A DNA stretch of 64,000 nucleotides from UBA1672 sp050633285. GTDB taxonomy: Bacteria > Pseudomonadota > Alphaproteobacteria > Micavibrionales > Micavibrionaceae. Both the position numbers and the translations under genes were made by a program. The DNA lies in the NCBI GenBank assembly GCA_050633285.1, contig JBOEGG010000001.1:434001-498000 (forward strand), read 5' to 3'. The notes beneath the pieces are model-generated. The model had not been told where the DNA came from. It saw nothing but the letters and a program-made list of their open reading frames with translations, and searched no databases. The stretch's first letter is position 1; each line of letters begins with the position of its first letter. Below are positions 8,942 to 18,034 of the stretch, in pieces.

Positions 8942-9712
8942 TTAACACCAAGCAGGGATGTCACGCCCGATGAGATTGGATATATAGGTTTTATCAACAG
9001 AGAACGTGTCCTCTAATTGTTCACGTGTTGCATCAGATAGGGTCGGATATTTACGTGGCTTTTTGCCCGGTAGGTAAAGGTGGCCTTCTTGCGGAATATG
9101 ATTTGTTGCATGTTCCAAAGATAGCGATGAATTCTCAAGCCCTAAAAACTGTTCAAGCGAACGTAAGGAGCTATGAGAAGGGTCAATCCATTCTTCATAG
9201 ATTAAAAGAAGAATTTTGTCCTTCGGGTAAAAAGATAACCAATGGTCAAGATGTGTCTGATATTGGTTTTTATAAATCCAACATCGTCCGGTTGTATCAG
9301 GGGAACGTAGCCCCGCAAGTTCCGCTTCCATTGCGCGTTCGAAGGTCTTTACGGTTTCTTTTCTCTCTGCCAATGCATATTGAAATTGTATATAGGCGCG
9401 CTCTACAGGATTACGGAGTGTAAAGATAATCTTTGCATTTGGACAACCTGTGTGGGCGCGTTCCGGGTTATGTTCTTGTTCGCAATGTAGCGTACGATCC
9501 TTTGGAAGCTTTGTCCTTTGTTCATGATTAACGGCATCTTCAAAATGCTGCTTACAACTTTCTAAGGCGGGTTTGTGAAGGCTATCTTGATGAAAAAATT
9601 GATGTTCCTTGCGCTCAGGCAAAAAGATCTGCGGATGATTACTCAAAATCTGCATAAGGGCGCGGCTACCACTTCGTGTTGAGCCGCCAATAAGAAAGTC
9701 AGGTTGTTTCAA
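8942..9712 (-). CDS. PAPS-dependent sulfotransferase
   Basis: 256 residues from a TTG start at 9712-9710 with AAGG 9 nt upstream. The 5'-phosphosulfate loop GGSTRSGSRAL (residues 9-19) and the 3'-phosphate motif IIFTLRNPVERAYIQFQYAL (near residue 95) define the carbohydrate sulfotransferase superfamily (heparan N-sulfotransferase-like). IYEEWI and LEQFLGL are also typical. It would transfer sulfate from PAPS to a sugar or lipid. Its position among glycosyltransferases suggests the polysaccharide is the acceptor. No PAPS synthesis genes are in the window. Confidence 0.85.
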   Translation of the reverse strand: MKQPDFLIGGSTRSGSRALMQILSNHPQIFLPERKEHQFFHQDSLHKPALESCKQHFEDAVNHEQRTKLPKDRTLHCEQEHNPERAHTGCPNAKIIFTLRNPVERAYIQFQYALAERKETVKTFERAMEAELAGLRSPDTTGRCWIYKNQYQTHLDHWLSFYPKDKILLLIYEEWIDPSHSSLRSLEQFLGLENSSLSLEHATNHIPQEGHLYLPGKKPRKYPTLSDATREQLEDTFSVDKTYISNLIGRDIPAWC

Positions 9713-9800
9713 AAATATATACCTTACGCAGTTTTCATATTGTCGCAGTATATTTTTTATTGTGCCTAATATGCTACAGGAAAATATTCCTTTACTTATT

Positions 9801-9884
9801 GCGGGGAATATGTATGATAGGTTGCATCAAACACCAGAATTTTATCTTTTCCCCGCCACAGATTTGGCGGGTTTTTATTTTTTT
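9801..9884 (+). promoter_or_regulatory. Terminator/antiterminator leader before the LamG-like gene
   Basis: CCCGCCA (9852-9858) and TGGCGGG (9865-9871) form a perfect 7-bp stem with a 6-nt loop followed by TTTTTATTTTTTT (9872-9884), a strong intrinsic terminator. It ends directly at the AAGGAG ribosome site (9885-9890) of the downstream gene. Upstream GCGGGGAA (9801-9808) is complementary to TTCCCCGC (9849-9856), which overlaps the left terminator arm, so the two stems are mutually exclusive. This is the layout of a transcription attenuator; ligand or trigger unknown. Confidence 0.5.
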
Positions 9885-9896
9885 AAGGAGTATTTT

Positions 9897-10505
9897 ATGC
9901 TGTATCGCATCGGGCGTGGTTTTAGCCGTAATAAATCTAATGCTGATAATAATCTATTATATCAACTTCCTGCTGCCCCTTCAGGCGGAAGGGAGGTTGA
10001 TGGTGTCGCTGTTCATGATTTTGACGGTGATGACTTTATAGACCTTGGTCTTGAAAGCTTTGCAGACGGAACATCGCTTTTTGCAGAGGCGGGACAGAGT
10101 TGGACTGTTAGCACATCAGGCGTATTTGATGAAAATGGCTACTTTATTGCAAAAGCCGGTTTGGATCCGGCGCAGCGTAGTTTCGGGATTTTCCGTGCAG
10201 GTGATGATGTTAAATTATATGCGCGTGGTCATTCTACATATTTGCTAAGTGGTTACACCCCAAGTGAAAAAATCAATATTACCGTTACATGGAATGGCAG
10301 TGTAATGCGTGCTTACTTGAATAATGATGCGCCAGTAGGCGTAACAGTGGGAGCAGCGGCAGAAGAAGTCGGGCAGCGTATAATCATTGGTGCACGTAGT
10401 AATGGAACAGGGTATTTCCTCGATGGTGCACTTCAGAATGTCATGATTTATAATCGTGCTTTAAATGCAACAGAAGTCGCACAACATCACACGATGTTTG
10501 GGTGA
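9897..10505 (+). CDS. LamG/concanavalin A-like lectin domain protein
   Basis: 202 residues from ATG 9897, chosen because AAGGAG lies at ideal spacing; the frame is open further upstream but across a terminator hairpin. The C-terminal 150 residues read as a laminin-G/concanavalin A-like jelly roll: WTVSTSGVFDENGYFIAKAG, INITVTWNGSVMRAYLNN, IIIGARSNGTGYFLDGAL, then VMIYNRALNATEV, the usual end of Laminin_G_3 domains. No signal peptide is evident, so the route to the surface, if any, is unclear. It probably binds glycans. It sits in the polysaccharide locus between sulfotransferase and tpsB. Confidence 0.75.
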   Translation: MLYRIGRGFSRNKSNADNNLLYQLPAAPSGGREVDGVAVHDFDGDDFIDLGLESFADGTSLFAEAGQSWTVSTSGVFDENGYFIAKAGLDPAQRSFGIFRAGDDVKLYARGHSTYLLSGYTPSEKINITVTWNGSVMRAYLNNDAPVGVTVGAAAEEVGQRIIIGARSNGTGYFLDGALQNVMIYNRALNATEVAQHHTMFG

Positions 10506-10533
10506 GTGTATTAAACGAGACACTAGATAACAA

Positions 10534-10572
10534 AACACACACGAAAGTGACTTTCCGTGTGTGTTAAACTTT
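10534..10572. terminator. Bidirectional terminator between the LamG-like gene and tpsB
   Basis: AACACACACG (10534-10543) and CGTGTGTGTT (10556-10565) pair perfectly over 10 bp; AAAG and CTTT extend the hairpin inward past one bulged C. On the plus strand AAACTTTATT follows; on the minus strand TTGTTAT follows. It can serve both convergent genes. Confidence 0.7.
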
Positions 10573-10591
10573 ATTCAATACGGCATAAGTC

Positions 10592-12319
10592 CTAGAACTT
10601 ATGCGTCATGCTGACATAATAGCGTGGATCACGATCATTTGTCGTATCAATACGACGTGTGAGCGGGAATGCAACGCTAAATGCTGCTTGTGTGTGTTCA
10701 GTAAGGTCGGCGCGAATACCAATTCCTGTTGAGCTGATAGACTCGCGTTTTCCTGCGGATGTTGTTGCGTCCTGATTCCATACGCGTCCTGCGTCAAAGA
10801 AGCTATATAGTTGATAATCATCAACATACTTAATTGCGTGTGGCTCATTCCATTGAAGTTCAACTTTACCGGCGATACCGTCTTCACCAACAATCTCGGA
10901 TGAATCGTAACCACGTCCGATGTCTGTACCACCAACGCCGAATTCTTCGGAACTTAAAAGAGCGGATGAGGCCCATTGTCCTTGACCGGCTACAAGCAAG
11001 TTCAACTGCGATGTCAGGCGTTGTAATCTCTGAAGCTGCAATTCTGCTTTGGTGTAATTCGGATCACCTGCTGCGCGTGTTAGGGATGTTGCGCCATTCT
11101 GGCTTGACCCGAATATGTCGACACCTTGTGAAACTTCAAAATCGATGGCATTTACACCGACACCCATAAAGGTATCGATAAATTGCGCTGTTGCCCCGAC
11201 ACGTACAGAACGAATGCGATCTTTACGAGTTGGTTCTAAATCATTCTTACTGTCAACACGACGTAAGTCAAAGCTTGCGCGGCCAAATATATTGGTTGTG
11301 CGTGAGCGTATAAACGGATGGGTAACCGTAGCACTTAAAAAGTGTGATTGACCTTCTACATCAAACTGGTCCAACGTGAAGCCCGGTTCGGTTGATGTGA
11401 TACTGCCAAGAAAACGTACTTTTGTACCATATTGGTTAATCGGTTGTTCATAGAGTAAAGAGCCAAATAAAAGCTCATCTGTTCTATTTTTATCGCCACT
11501 AATAACGAACTGTGCAGATATACGTTCATTAAATCCCAAAACAGAGTTTAGTGAATTGCTAAAAGATGCCTGATATGGCCCTAAAAAACGGCTGCCGTGA
11601 TTATCAAGGGAAACTTCTGCTTCGTATTTATCCCGTTCAACAATAATAGTAAGGTCCGATGCGCCGGTCTTTGTTGCAGATGGGCTTAAGACACTGCGTG
11701 CGCTTACACCTGGAAGATCATTGATAAGCAACAGGTAACGCTCAAGCTTTTGTGCGTTTAGAATGTTATTCTCTTTTAAGTTGCTTGCATATCTTCTGAT
11801 GATATCTGTCGCAGAACCTTCTTCTCCTTCAATGATGATTTGATCAACATGCCCTTCAATAACGCGCAGTTGAACAGTGCCGTTCTCAATTGTCTGAGGT
11901 GGTACAATAACTTGTGTTAGAATATACCCGTCATTTCTGTATTTTTGAGTAAGCGTGTTTGCTAAGCCATATATATCTGCAAGGGACACAACGTCGCCGA
12001 GCATATCTGCATAAAACGGGTTTAGGTTTTCTGCGCCATACGCACTTACACCGTCAATTTCAAGGTTATCCAATGCAAATGTAATATTTTCTGCGCCTTC
12101 CGGTGCATTCTGCAAAACGGTTTTCTCAATCTTTACTTCCGCTGAGAGTTCGGGCAACTCGTCAATATTAAGGAGCTCCTGCCCAATTCGCGCTGGGTCT
12201 GCAATACCGGTTGCTTGTTCTACTTGAGCGTATGTGTGGGATGGTGTCATAATAACTGACATGGCGACACCGCTAAATAGTGCGATTTTAAATACAGGCT
12301 TAATCTTGGGCATAAACAT
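10592..12319 (-). CDS. TpsB-family two-partner secretion transporter (ShlB/FhaC-like)
   Basis: 575 residues. Signal peptide at 1-31 (cleavage around HTYA-QVE), POTRA region with TVQLRVIEGHVDQIIIEG (about residues 130-147), then a 16-strand-type beta-barrel. The barrel has the conserved VRG(Y/F) equivalent GRGYDSSEIVGEDG, and the chain ends in aromatic Phe (YVSMTHKF), as Omp85-superfamily barrels do. Such transporters secrete TpsA exoproteins bearing a TPS domain. The only TpsA candidate in the window is the protein at 28890-35600, so the pair would be split by 16.5 kb. Met3 is an alternative start. Confidence 0.9.
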   Translation of the reverse strand: MFMPKIKPVFKIALFSGVAMSVIMTPSHTYAQVEQATGIADPARIGQELLNIDELPELSAEVKIEKTVLQNAPEGAENITFALDNLEIDGVSAYGAENLNPFYADMLGDVVSLADIYGLANTLTQKYRNDGYILTQVIVPPQTIENGTVQLRVIEGHVDQIIIEGEEGSATDIIRRYASNLKENNILNAQKLERYLLLINDLPGVSARSVLSPSATKTGASDLTIIVERDKYEAEVSLDNHGSRFLGPYQASFSNSLNSVLGFNERISAQFVISGDKNRTDELLFGSLLYEQPINQYGTKVRFLGSITSTEPGFTLDQFDVEGQSHFLSATVTHPFIRSRTTNIFGRASFDLRRVDSKNDLEPTRKDRIRSVRVGATAQFIDTFMGVGVNAIDFEVSQGVDIFGSSQNGATSLTRAAGDPNYTKAELQLQRLQRLTSQLNLLVAGQGQWASSALLSSEEFGVGGTDIGRGYDSSEIVGEDGIAGKVELQWNEPHAIKYVDDYQLYSFFDAGRVWNQDATTSAGKRESISSTGIGIRADLTEHTQAAFSVAFPLTRRIDTTNDRDPRYYVSMTHKF

Positions 12320-12360
12320 AGTTCTATAACCTTAAAGGGATAATGTTTTAAATCTTTGAG

Positions 12361-12418
12361 AAATAGATATTCAGGGTGAGAATTACGCAGTTTCACTACC
12401 TTACAATAATATCTATTT
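12361..12418. repeat. Inverted repeat upstream of tpsB
   Basis: AAATAGATATT (12361-12371) and AATATCTATTT (12408-12418) are exact 11-bp inverted copies 36 bp apart, starting 42 bp upstream of the tpsB start. They could be paired operator half-sites or the base of a leader hairpin. The rest of the 246-bp gap between tpsB and the glycosyltransferase gene is AT-rich and shows no gene. Confidence 0.35.
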
Positions 12419-12565
12419 TCTATAAAGTTTCAAGCCGTTTTACTTGGTTTTAGCTATAAAAGAAAGTAAAAAATACATATGAGCATGTTCATTTATGCAT
12501 TGTTTTAATTAGATTTTTCTAAAGTGGCGCGGGTAATATGGCTTTGAATTTAGTTTTGTAAGTCT

Positions 12566-13468
12566 CTAAGAGCGCCTTAAAATTTTTTTGATAAATAGGC
12601 GGAACTTCATATAAAATTCATCAAATGCGGACATTTGGCCTTGATATGAGGCGATAAGCGGTCTCATTTCATTGTAAATGCCCGATTTATGGCTGCATAA
12701 AAGCCCTTCTTCAAAAATGCTGTTACAAAACCGTTTTAAGTGCGGGTTAACCTTCAAGAGACAAATTGCAGTATTAATGAATATGCGTGCTTTAAGTGCG
12801 GTTGTAGATTTTTGTCCGGTGTAAAAGTTATTATCATGAATAATTTGGCACCCGAGTTTTGTATCCAAATGCATTCCTGCGGCTTTGGACAGGCTATAAA
12901 ATTTGATATAATGATCGCTTATACTAACAGAAGCCGCAATCGGTAACGGGAAAAGTGGTGCAATAAATTCACGGCGGAATGATAGACCTGAGGTCGCTGG
13001 TGAATCGTAGCTAATTTTACCATTCAGAATTTTTGCGCGCTGATCAATTATAAGGTGCTCTTGGTTGTCGTGATGAACTGCTTCGTCTTTGTACGTGCAG
13101 GCTTCTTGGGCGCTGACATGTTGAAGCATATGAAATATCCATGCGACATCTTCGTTGGTTTGATACAGAGCTTTAATCGTTTCAACTTTGTTGGGTGCAA
13201 ACAAGTCATCAGCATCTAAAAAGAAAATAATATCGCCGGTAGAGCGTTCAAACCCTGTGTTAAAAGCACTGGCTTGCCCTTGGTTTTCCTGAAATATCGA
13301 AATGATTTTATCGCCGTAACGTGCCAAAACCTCTTTCGAATGGTCAGCTGACCCGTCATCAACAACAATGATCTCATCAATTGAATCGCTTTGCGCCAGC
13401 GCGCTATCAATTGCAAAGGGCAGGAACTCCGCGTAATTATAATTCGGAATAATAACAGATGTTCTCAT
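12566..13468 (-). CDS. Glycosyltransferase family 2
   Basis: 300 residues with a classical GT-A fold start: TSVIIPNYNYAEFLPFAIDS, EIIVVDDGSADHSKE (about residues 34-48) and the DxD metal site FFLDADDLF. The protein should transfer a sugar in repeat-unit assembly; the donor cannot be read. The C-terminus is basic (FRLFIKKILRRS). Its start codon overlaps the stop of the WecG/TagA-like gene by 4 bp (ATGA), so the two are translationally coupled. Confidence 0.9.
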   Translation of the reverse strand: MRTSVIIPNYNYAEFLPFAIDSALAQSDSIDEIIVVDDGSADHSKEVLARYGDKIISIFQENQGQASAFNTGFERSTGDIIFFLDADDLFAPNKVETIKALYQTNEDVAWIFHMLQHVSAQEACTYKDEAVHHDNQEHLIIDQRAKILNGKISYDSPATSGLSFRREFIAPLFPLPIAASVSISDHYIKFYSLSKAAGMHLDTKLGCQIIHDNNFYTGQKSTTALKARIFINTAICLLKVNPHLKRFCNSIFEEGLLCSHKSGIYNEMRPLIASYQGQMSAFDEFYMKFRLFIKKILRRS

Positions 13469-14211
13469 GAGGTGTCGGATGCTTTCTTTGAGGCGCGCAT
13501 TATCTTGAAGATATTGATGAAAAAATACACTATGTCAATTGTATATCGTTTCCCCAATCGCATTGGCTCTTTTATCAATCTGTGACACCATTCTATATTG
13601 GCTTTGCGCATCCATTCAGGAGCGCGTTTTTTTGCACCGGAATAAAAATCAGCCCAACCTCCCCCGCAAATCACAAGGTCACAATATGGTTTTAAATCAT
13701 GTGATAATAATTCTTGTTTTGGCATTCCCATACATAAAATAACCAGATCAGGGGTATGGTTTTTGCAATCCTTGACATAGGTGTCGGCATCGTAAAACCC
13801 GTGTAACATCGAAATAATGTTATTGTACCCTTCGGCTTGCAGTTTGTTTTTTAAAATGCTGAGCGTCTCATCCGAAGAGCCATAAATAGCAATTTTTTTA
13901 TCCTGATAATATTGGGCGATTTTCGGAATTAGGTCGGTACCATTTAAATTCTCTGTTTCTTTTAACCCTAACCACTTAAATGCAATTTGAATACCTACTC
14001 CATCGCGTAACAAATAGGAACCAGACAGTAATGTTTCCGTGAATGCGCAATTACGGGCGCACATATTAACACCGTGCGCATTTAAGAAGTAAAGTACGCT
14101 TCCCCGCTCTTTATTTTCGATAAAGTCTGATAAGTTCCAATGTAGAGAGTCATCTTGTGACTTGTATAAAACATCGTAAATTTTGGTGTATTTTTCAGGG
14201 GGGATAGGCAT
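13465..14211 (-). CDS. WecG/TagA/CpsF family glycosyltransferase (GT26)
   Basis: 248 residues. Family motifs are in order: NAHGVNM (substrate-side Asn), LLRDGVGIQIAFKWLGL with NLNGTDLIP, IAIYGSS, GMPKQE, then GGGWADFYSGAKKRAPEWM and EWCHRLIKEPMRLGKRY. WecG and TagA add the second sugar, an N-acetylmannosamine-type residue, to undecaprenyl-PP-linked GlcNAc, so this enzyme probably acts early in repeat-unit assembly. The initiating phospho-sugar transferase is not in the window. It is the first gene of a two-gene leftward operon. Confidence 0.92.
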   Translation of the reverse strand: MPIPPEKYTKIYDVLYKSQDDSLHWNLSDFIENKERGSVLYFLNAHGVNMCARNCAFTETLLSGSYLLRDGVGIQIAFKWLGLKETENLNGTDLIPKIAQYYQDKKIAIYGSSDETLSILKNKLQAEGYNNIISMLHGFYDADTYVKDCKNHTPDLVILCMGMPKQELLSHDLKPYCDLVICGGGWADFYSGAKKRAPEWMRKANIEWCHRLIKEPMRLGKRYTIDIVYFFINIFKIMRASKKASDTS

Positions 14212-14367
14212 GGCATATCTCTCTAAATCTAAAAGTGCCTATGTGCGAAACTTTGCTTGCTTAATGATAGTCAATACCGTAATTTTCCACAGACTTTAGA
14301 GGCATTTTTCGCAGTGATCAAGTTTTTTGTATATGCTTGATAATGAACGGGTTAAGCCGAAATAAAA

Positions 14368-15348
14368 ATGGAAAAGAAAATGATTCAGGACGCACAAGAT
14401 AGATCATATGTTTTGATTTCCCCATGTAAAGATGAGGGGGAATATATAGAGCAAACATTGCGTTCGGTCTCTGAACAGACAATCCAACCGTCTTTATGGG
14501 TGATAGTCGATGATGGCTCTACTGATAACAGTGTTGATATTATCCAAAAATATATGGAGAAAATGCCCTGTATTAAATTGGTGCACAGACCAAAAACGAC
14601 AGGGCGTAATGTTGGTGCAGGGGTTATTCACGCTTTTAACGATGGGCTTGCACATGTCGATTTGGAGGAGTTTTCTTATGTTTGTAAGTTCGACGTTGAT
14701 CTGGATCTACCTCCTAAATATTTCGAAACTTTAATTGAACGTATGGAACAAGACATCCACCTTGGGACATGTAGCGGTAAGGCCTATTACATCCATCCTG
14801 AAACCGGCGAAGAAAAAAGCGAGCTATGCGGTGATGAGGCATCCGTCGGAATGACAAAATTCTATCGTACAGAATGCTTTAAACAAATTGATGGATTTGA
14901 AGCCGAGGTTGGCTGGGATGGATATGATTGTCATCGCGCACGTTGGTTTGGTTGGCGCGCACTGAGTTGGGATGGTGATAATTTAAAATTTATTCACCTA
15001 CGTCCAATGGGCTCAAGCCAAAAAAGCATTTATCGCGGTCGTATTAGACATGGTAAGGGCCAGTTTCATATTGGCACACACCCAATTTTCTTTTTGGTAA
15101 GTTCTGTATATCGTTCATTGCGTCAACGCCCTTATATTATTGGCACATTGTACTCTATGTATGGCTTTGTAAAAGCGTATGCTGTGAAAGAGCGCCGTTT
15201 CGGCGATACAGATATGATTAAATTTGTACGTTCCTATCAAATGCGTGCATTAATTCATGGGAAGGGAAATGCCGCGGAGTGGGCATTCAAACAACGTGAT
15301 GATATTCTGCGCCCTAAAGATGGTTCTGGTACAAAAGAAGGGGAATAA
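14368..15348 (+). CDS. Glycosyltransferase family 2
   Basis: 326 residues with the GT-A motifs VLISPCKDEGEYIEQTL, WVIVDDGSTDNSVDII and the metal-binding segment FDVDLDLPPKYFE. GWDGYDCHRARWFGWRA is the acceptor-side W-rich region of GT2 enzymes that act on exopolysaccharides. The C-terminal part has an amphipathic/hydrophobic stretch (HPIFFLVSSVYRSL). A Met at residue 5 is an alternative start. The stop codon is immediately followed by the ATG of the next GT4 gene, so the two form a tight operon, divergent from the WecG/TagA gene. Confidence 0.9.
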   Translation: MEKKMIQDAQDRSYVLISPCKDEGEYIEQTLRSVSEQTIQPSLWVIVDDGSTDNSVDIIQKYMEKMPCIKLVHRPKTTGRNVGAGVIHAFNDGLAHVDLEEFSYVCKFDVDLDLPPKYFETLIERMEQDIHLGTCSGKAYYIHPETGEEKSELCGDEASVGMTKFYRTECFKQIDGFEAEVGWDGYDCHRARWFGWRALSWDGDNLKFIHLRPMGSSQKSIYRGRIRHGKGQFHIGTHPIFFLVSSVYRSLRQRPYIIGTLYSMYGFVKAYAVKERRFGDTDMIKFVRSYQMRALIHGKGNAAEWAFKQRDDILRPKDGSGTKEGE

Positions 15349-16494
15349 ATGATGCGCTCTGTTGCCATTTTTTTGAACCAATCTATGCCACTGAGTGAGG
15401 TTTTCGTTTATCATCAAGCAAGTGCTTTGATGCGTTATAAACCGAAATTTCTTGCCTGTAAGACGGTGCCCAAATCTGTTGAGCATGACATTCCTGTTCA
15501 TGCGATAAATAATCAGAATGGCGTTAAGGGAAAGTTGGCAGAACTCATTTTCAAGGTGACCGGGTTTAATCCGCAGTTGCGTCGTGAAGTCCGAGACAGC
15601 GATGTTGTGCACGCACATTTCGGGCCGACAGGGTGGTTCGCCAGTCATATAACATGCCAAGAAGATAAGCCCTTAATTGTAACGCTACATGGTTTTGATA
15701 TCCTAAAAAATGAAATAACTGTTGCGCGTGATGGGCGTTTACAAATGGCATTTTCCCAAAACCGTCATAAACTGGCGCAGCGTGCGGATATGTTTATTTG
15801 TGTTTCTGAATTTATCAAGGATAGGGCCATAAAGTTTGGTTTCCCAGAAGATAAATGTCATGTGCATTATATGGGAGTTTCTCTACAGGGTCATAAGCAT
15901 GCCAAACGGAAACGCAAGGACAGTGAGGCAATACGGATTTTATCTGTCGGACGTTTAGTGCCTGTTAAAGCTCATACCAAGCTGATTGAAGCAGTTTCAA
16001 TGTTGGAGCGTGATGGCCTGAATATACATTTAGATATTATCGGAGACGGGCACCTACGCGAAAGCCTTGAGCAACAAGCGAAAGATAGTCTAAAAAGCTA
16101 TACATTCCACGGCGCTAAACCACATACGGAAGTTCTACGCATGATGCGTGAAAGTGATCTGTTCTGTCATACGAGCATGACACAGGAAAACGGACAAACC
16201 GAAGCTTTCGGTCTTGTCGTTTGTGAAGCGCAATGGGCTGGCCTCCCTGTCGTTGCGTTTGCATCGGGCGGCGTGCCAGAGGCATTAGATAATGGTAAGA
16301 CCGGCCTTCTATCTGAAGAAGGGAATATTGAGAGCCTCTATCAAAATATGAAAGAAATCATTGAGAATCCGGAACAAATGCAGGCAATGTCAAATGCAGG
16401 TCCGGTTTTTGTGAAAGAAAATTTTTGCGGCAAAACTCAAACGGCGAAGCTGGAAGAAATCTACGATATGGTGATTGAAAATCATAAATCATAA
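15349..16494 (+). CDS. Glycosyltransferase family 4 (WcaL/AmsK-like)
   Basis: 381 residues. VVHAHFGPTGWFASHI and LIVTLHGFDILKN are the acceptor-domain signature of colanic-acid-type GT4 enzymes; ILSVGRLVPVKAHTKLIEA and EAFGLVVCEAQWAGLPVVAF form the donor-binding half with the E-x7-E motif. It starts directly after the preceding stop codon (no gap), implying coupling. Its 3' end overlaps that of the convergent wzx-like gene by 6 bp. Confidence 0.92.
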   Translation: MMRSVAIFLNQSMPLSEVFVYHQASALMRYKPKFLACKTVPKSVEHDIPVHAINNQNGVKGKLAELIFKVTGFNPQLRREVRDSDVVHAHFGPTGWFASHITCQEDKPLIVTLHGFDILKNEITVARDGRLQMAFSQNRHKLAQRADMFICVSEFIKDRAIKFGFPEDKCHVHYMGVSLQGHKHAKRKRKDSEAIRILSVGRLVPVKAHTKLIEAVSMLERDGLNIHLDIIGDGHLRESLEQQAKDSLKSYTFHGAKPHTEVLRMMRESDLFCHTSMTQENGQTEAFGLVVCEAQWAGLPVVAFASGGVPEALDNGKTGLLSEEGNIESLYQNMKEIIENPEQMQAMSNAGPVFVKENFCGKTQTAKLEEIYDMVIENHKS

Positions 16495-17931
16495 GGCTTT
16501 TGTCTCTTTATTTTTCTGTCGCCCGAAAAACCCTATGCGCCACGCATGTAAGTCCTTCCGGTAGAAGGTTATGCTTGTAATAAAATAAAGAATGACACCC
16601 AATATAACCTGAACAAGTAAATTATTTCCTATAGAGTCATTGGGCAGGGTTTCTTGTAACACCATTAAGATACAAGCCATGGATAACCCCGGAATGCAGT
16701 ATTTTGCAATAGGAAGTAATTGTTGATCGGCACTTAATCCTATGAGGTCTTTAATAATGGGCACACTGCCGATAAGTAAAAAGAAAATATAGACAATAAA
16801 GGCTGCGCCAAATACCCAAATGCCATAACTTCCCGCAAATAACATGATTAAAAGTGCGGCTAAAGTTGTGAGTAGGTTGAGCGTAAGCATACGTTGTGGC
16901 TGACCACTGGCTGTGATTGTGATTGGAACGGTTGCGCGATATCCACCAAGTAGTGCGGAAATACAAAAGAGTTGGATCAATGGAATAGTATCATTCCATT
17001 TGGGCTCAAAGATCGTAGTGACAATCAGAGGCGCAGTAACAAGTATCCCTAAAAATAAGGGGGTCATGGTAAATGATAGTAAAGAAGTAACTGATATAAA
17101 TTCCTTAGCCATATTGTCGCGTGAATCTTGCATGCGTGAAAAATGTGGTAATAGATAGCTTGTGACACCTGTAATAATAGAATTGCGAAACAGCTCAACC
17201 ATGCGCCATGCGAAGGCAACGTGCCCCGCTGCGGTCGTGCCCAAAGTTAACCCTGCAATCATTGGAGACATGCGAACAAGAAGATCCCAACTCAGCCTCT
17301 TTAACGCGAGAGAAGAGCCAAATACACAAAAATACTTTAAATAAGGCATATAAATTTGCGTAGTTGGAAAAGTGCGAACCGAAAAGACGAGAATGAATGT
17401 CTGTAGTGCGGTGCCTGTAACACTCTGCACCAAAATAGACCATGGTCCAAATGCACTTAAGGCGGCAATAATACCGCAGATTGATCCACCAATACGTCCG
17501 CAAAGTACACGGAATGCAAGAAGTCGAAAACGTCCGTCGCGCCGTAGCTTGGCAACATAAATGACGCCTATATTCGTTAATAAAATTTCCGTACTAGCAA
17601 ACATAACAAGCGCAAGTGTGTCTTTGTCATCGGCGTGATAGTCTACAAGGTGAAATCCCGTAATCATAAAAACCATGGCAATGACAGAGGCGAGAATACT
17701 GCCCCAAAATGCCGTATCAATATACCGGTCATTAATGTCTTTGAGTTGAACTAATGTATCTTCAAAGAAGATGCTAATAAGGATCGCCAGAAATTGAGCA
17801 GCAGAAAGAATAACAACGGCAGTTCCAAATTCGGCAGGGGTCAGCGCATACGCATAGATAAAGAATGCGCCTATCGAAATGAGCGCACAACCAAACTTTT
17901 CAGAGAAAACCCAAACCAGATTAAAATGCAT
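16489..17931 (-). CDS. Wzx-like oligosaccharide flippase
   Basis: 480 residues, almost wholly hydrophobic with about 12 to 14 membrane segments. The N-terminal part (EKFGCALISIGAFFIYAYAL, then LTPAEFGTAVVILSAAQFL) is the standard opening of MOP-superfamily polysaccharide exporters. It should flip undecaprenyl-PP-linked repeat units across the inner membrane for Wzy polymerisation. It is the last gene of the leftward polysaccharide operon, about 100 bp after wzy. The C-terminal tail is basic. Confidence 0.88.
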   Translation of the reverse strand: MHFNLVWVFSEKFGCALISIGAFFIYAYALTPAEFGTAVVILSAAQFLAILISIFFEDTLVQLKDINDRYIDTAFWGSILASVIAMVFMITGFHLVDYHADDKDTLALVMFASTEILLTNIGVIYVAKLRRDGRFRLLAFRVLCGRIGGSICGIIAALSAFGPWSILVQSVTGTALQTFILVFSVRTFPTTQIYMPYLKYFCVFGSSLALKRLSWDLLVRMSPMIAGLTLGTTAAGHVAFAWRMVELFRNSIITGVTSYLLPHFSRMQDSRDNMAKEFISVTSLLSFTMTPLFLGILVTAPLIVTTIFEPKWNDTIPLIQLFCISALLGGYRATVPITITASGQPQRMLTLNLLTTLAALLIMLFAGSYGIWVFGAAFIVYIFFLLIGSVPIIKDLIGLSADQQLLPIAKYCIPGLSMACILMVLQETLPNDSIGNNLLVQVILGVILYFITSITFYRKDLHAWRIGFFGRQKNKETKAL

Positions 17932-18034
17932 AGCGTAATACGTATGTAATGAGTGCTTTCTTATTAAGAAAGGCGAAAACGTACACTTTGTTTAGCATTG
18001 CATAGGGGAGGATACAGCATAAAAAATAAATTTT

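Noticed and set aside
9762..9896. Upstream extension of the LamG-like gene
   Set aside because: It would run through a strong terminator hairpin and its residues look non-coding; the ideal AAGGAG favours ATG 9897. A start at ATG 9810 is not fully excluded.
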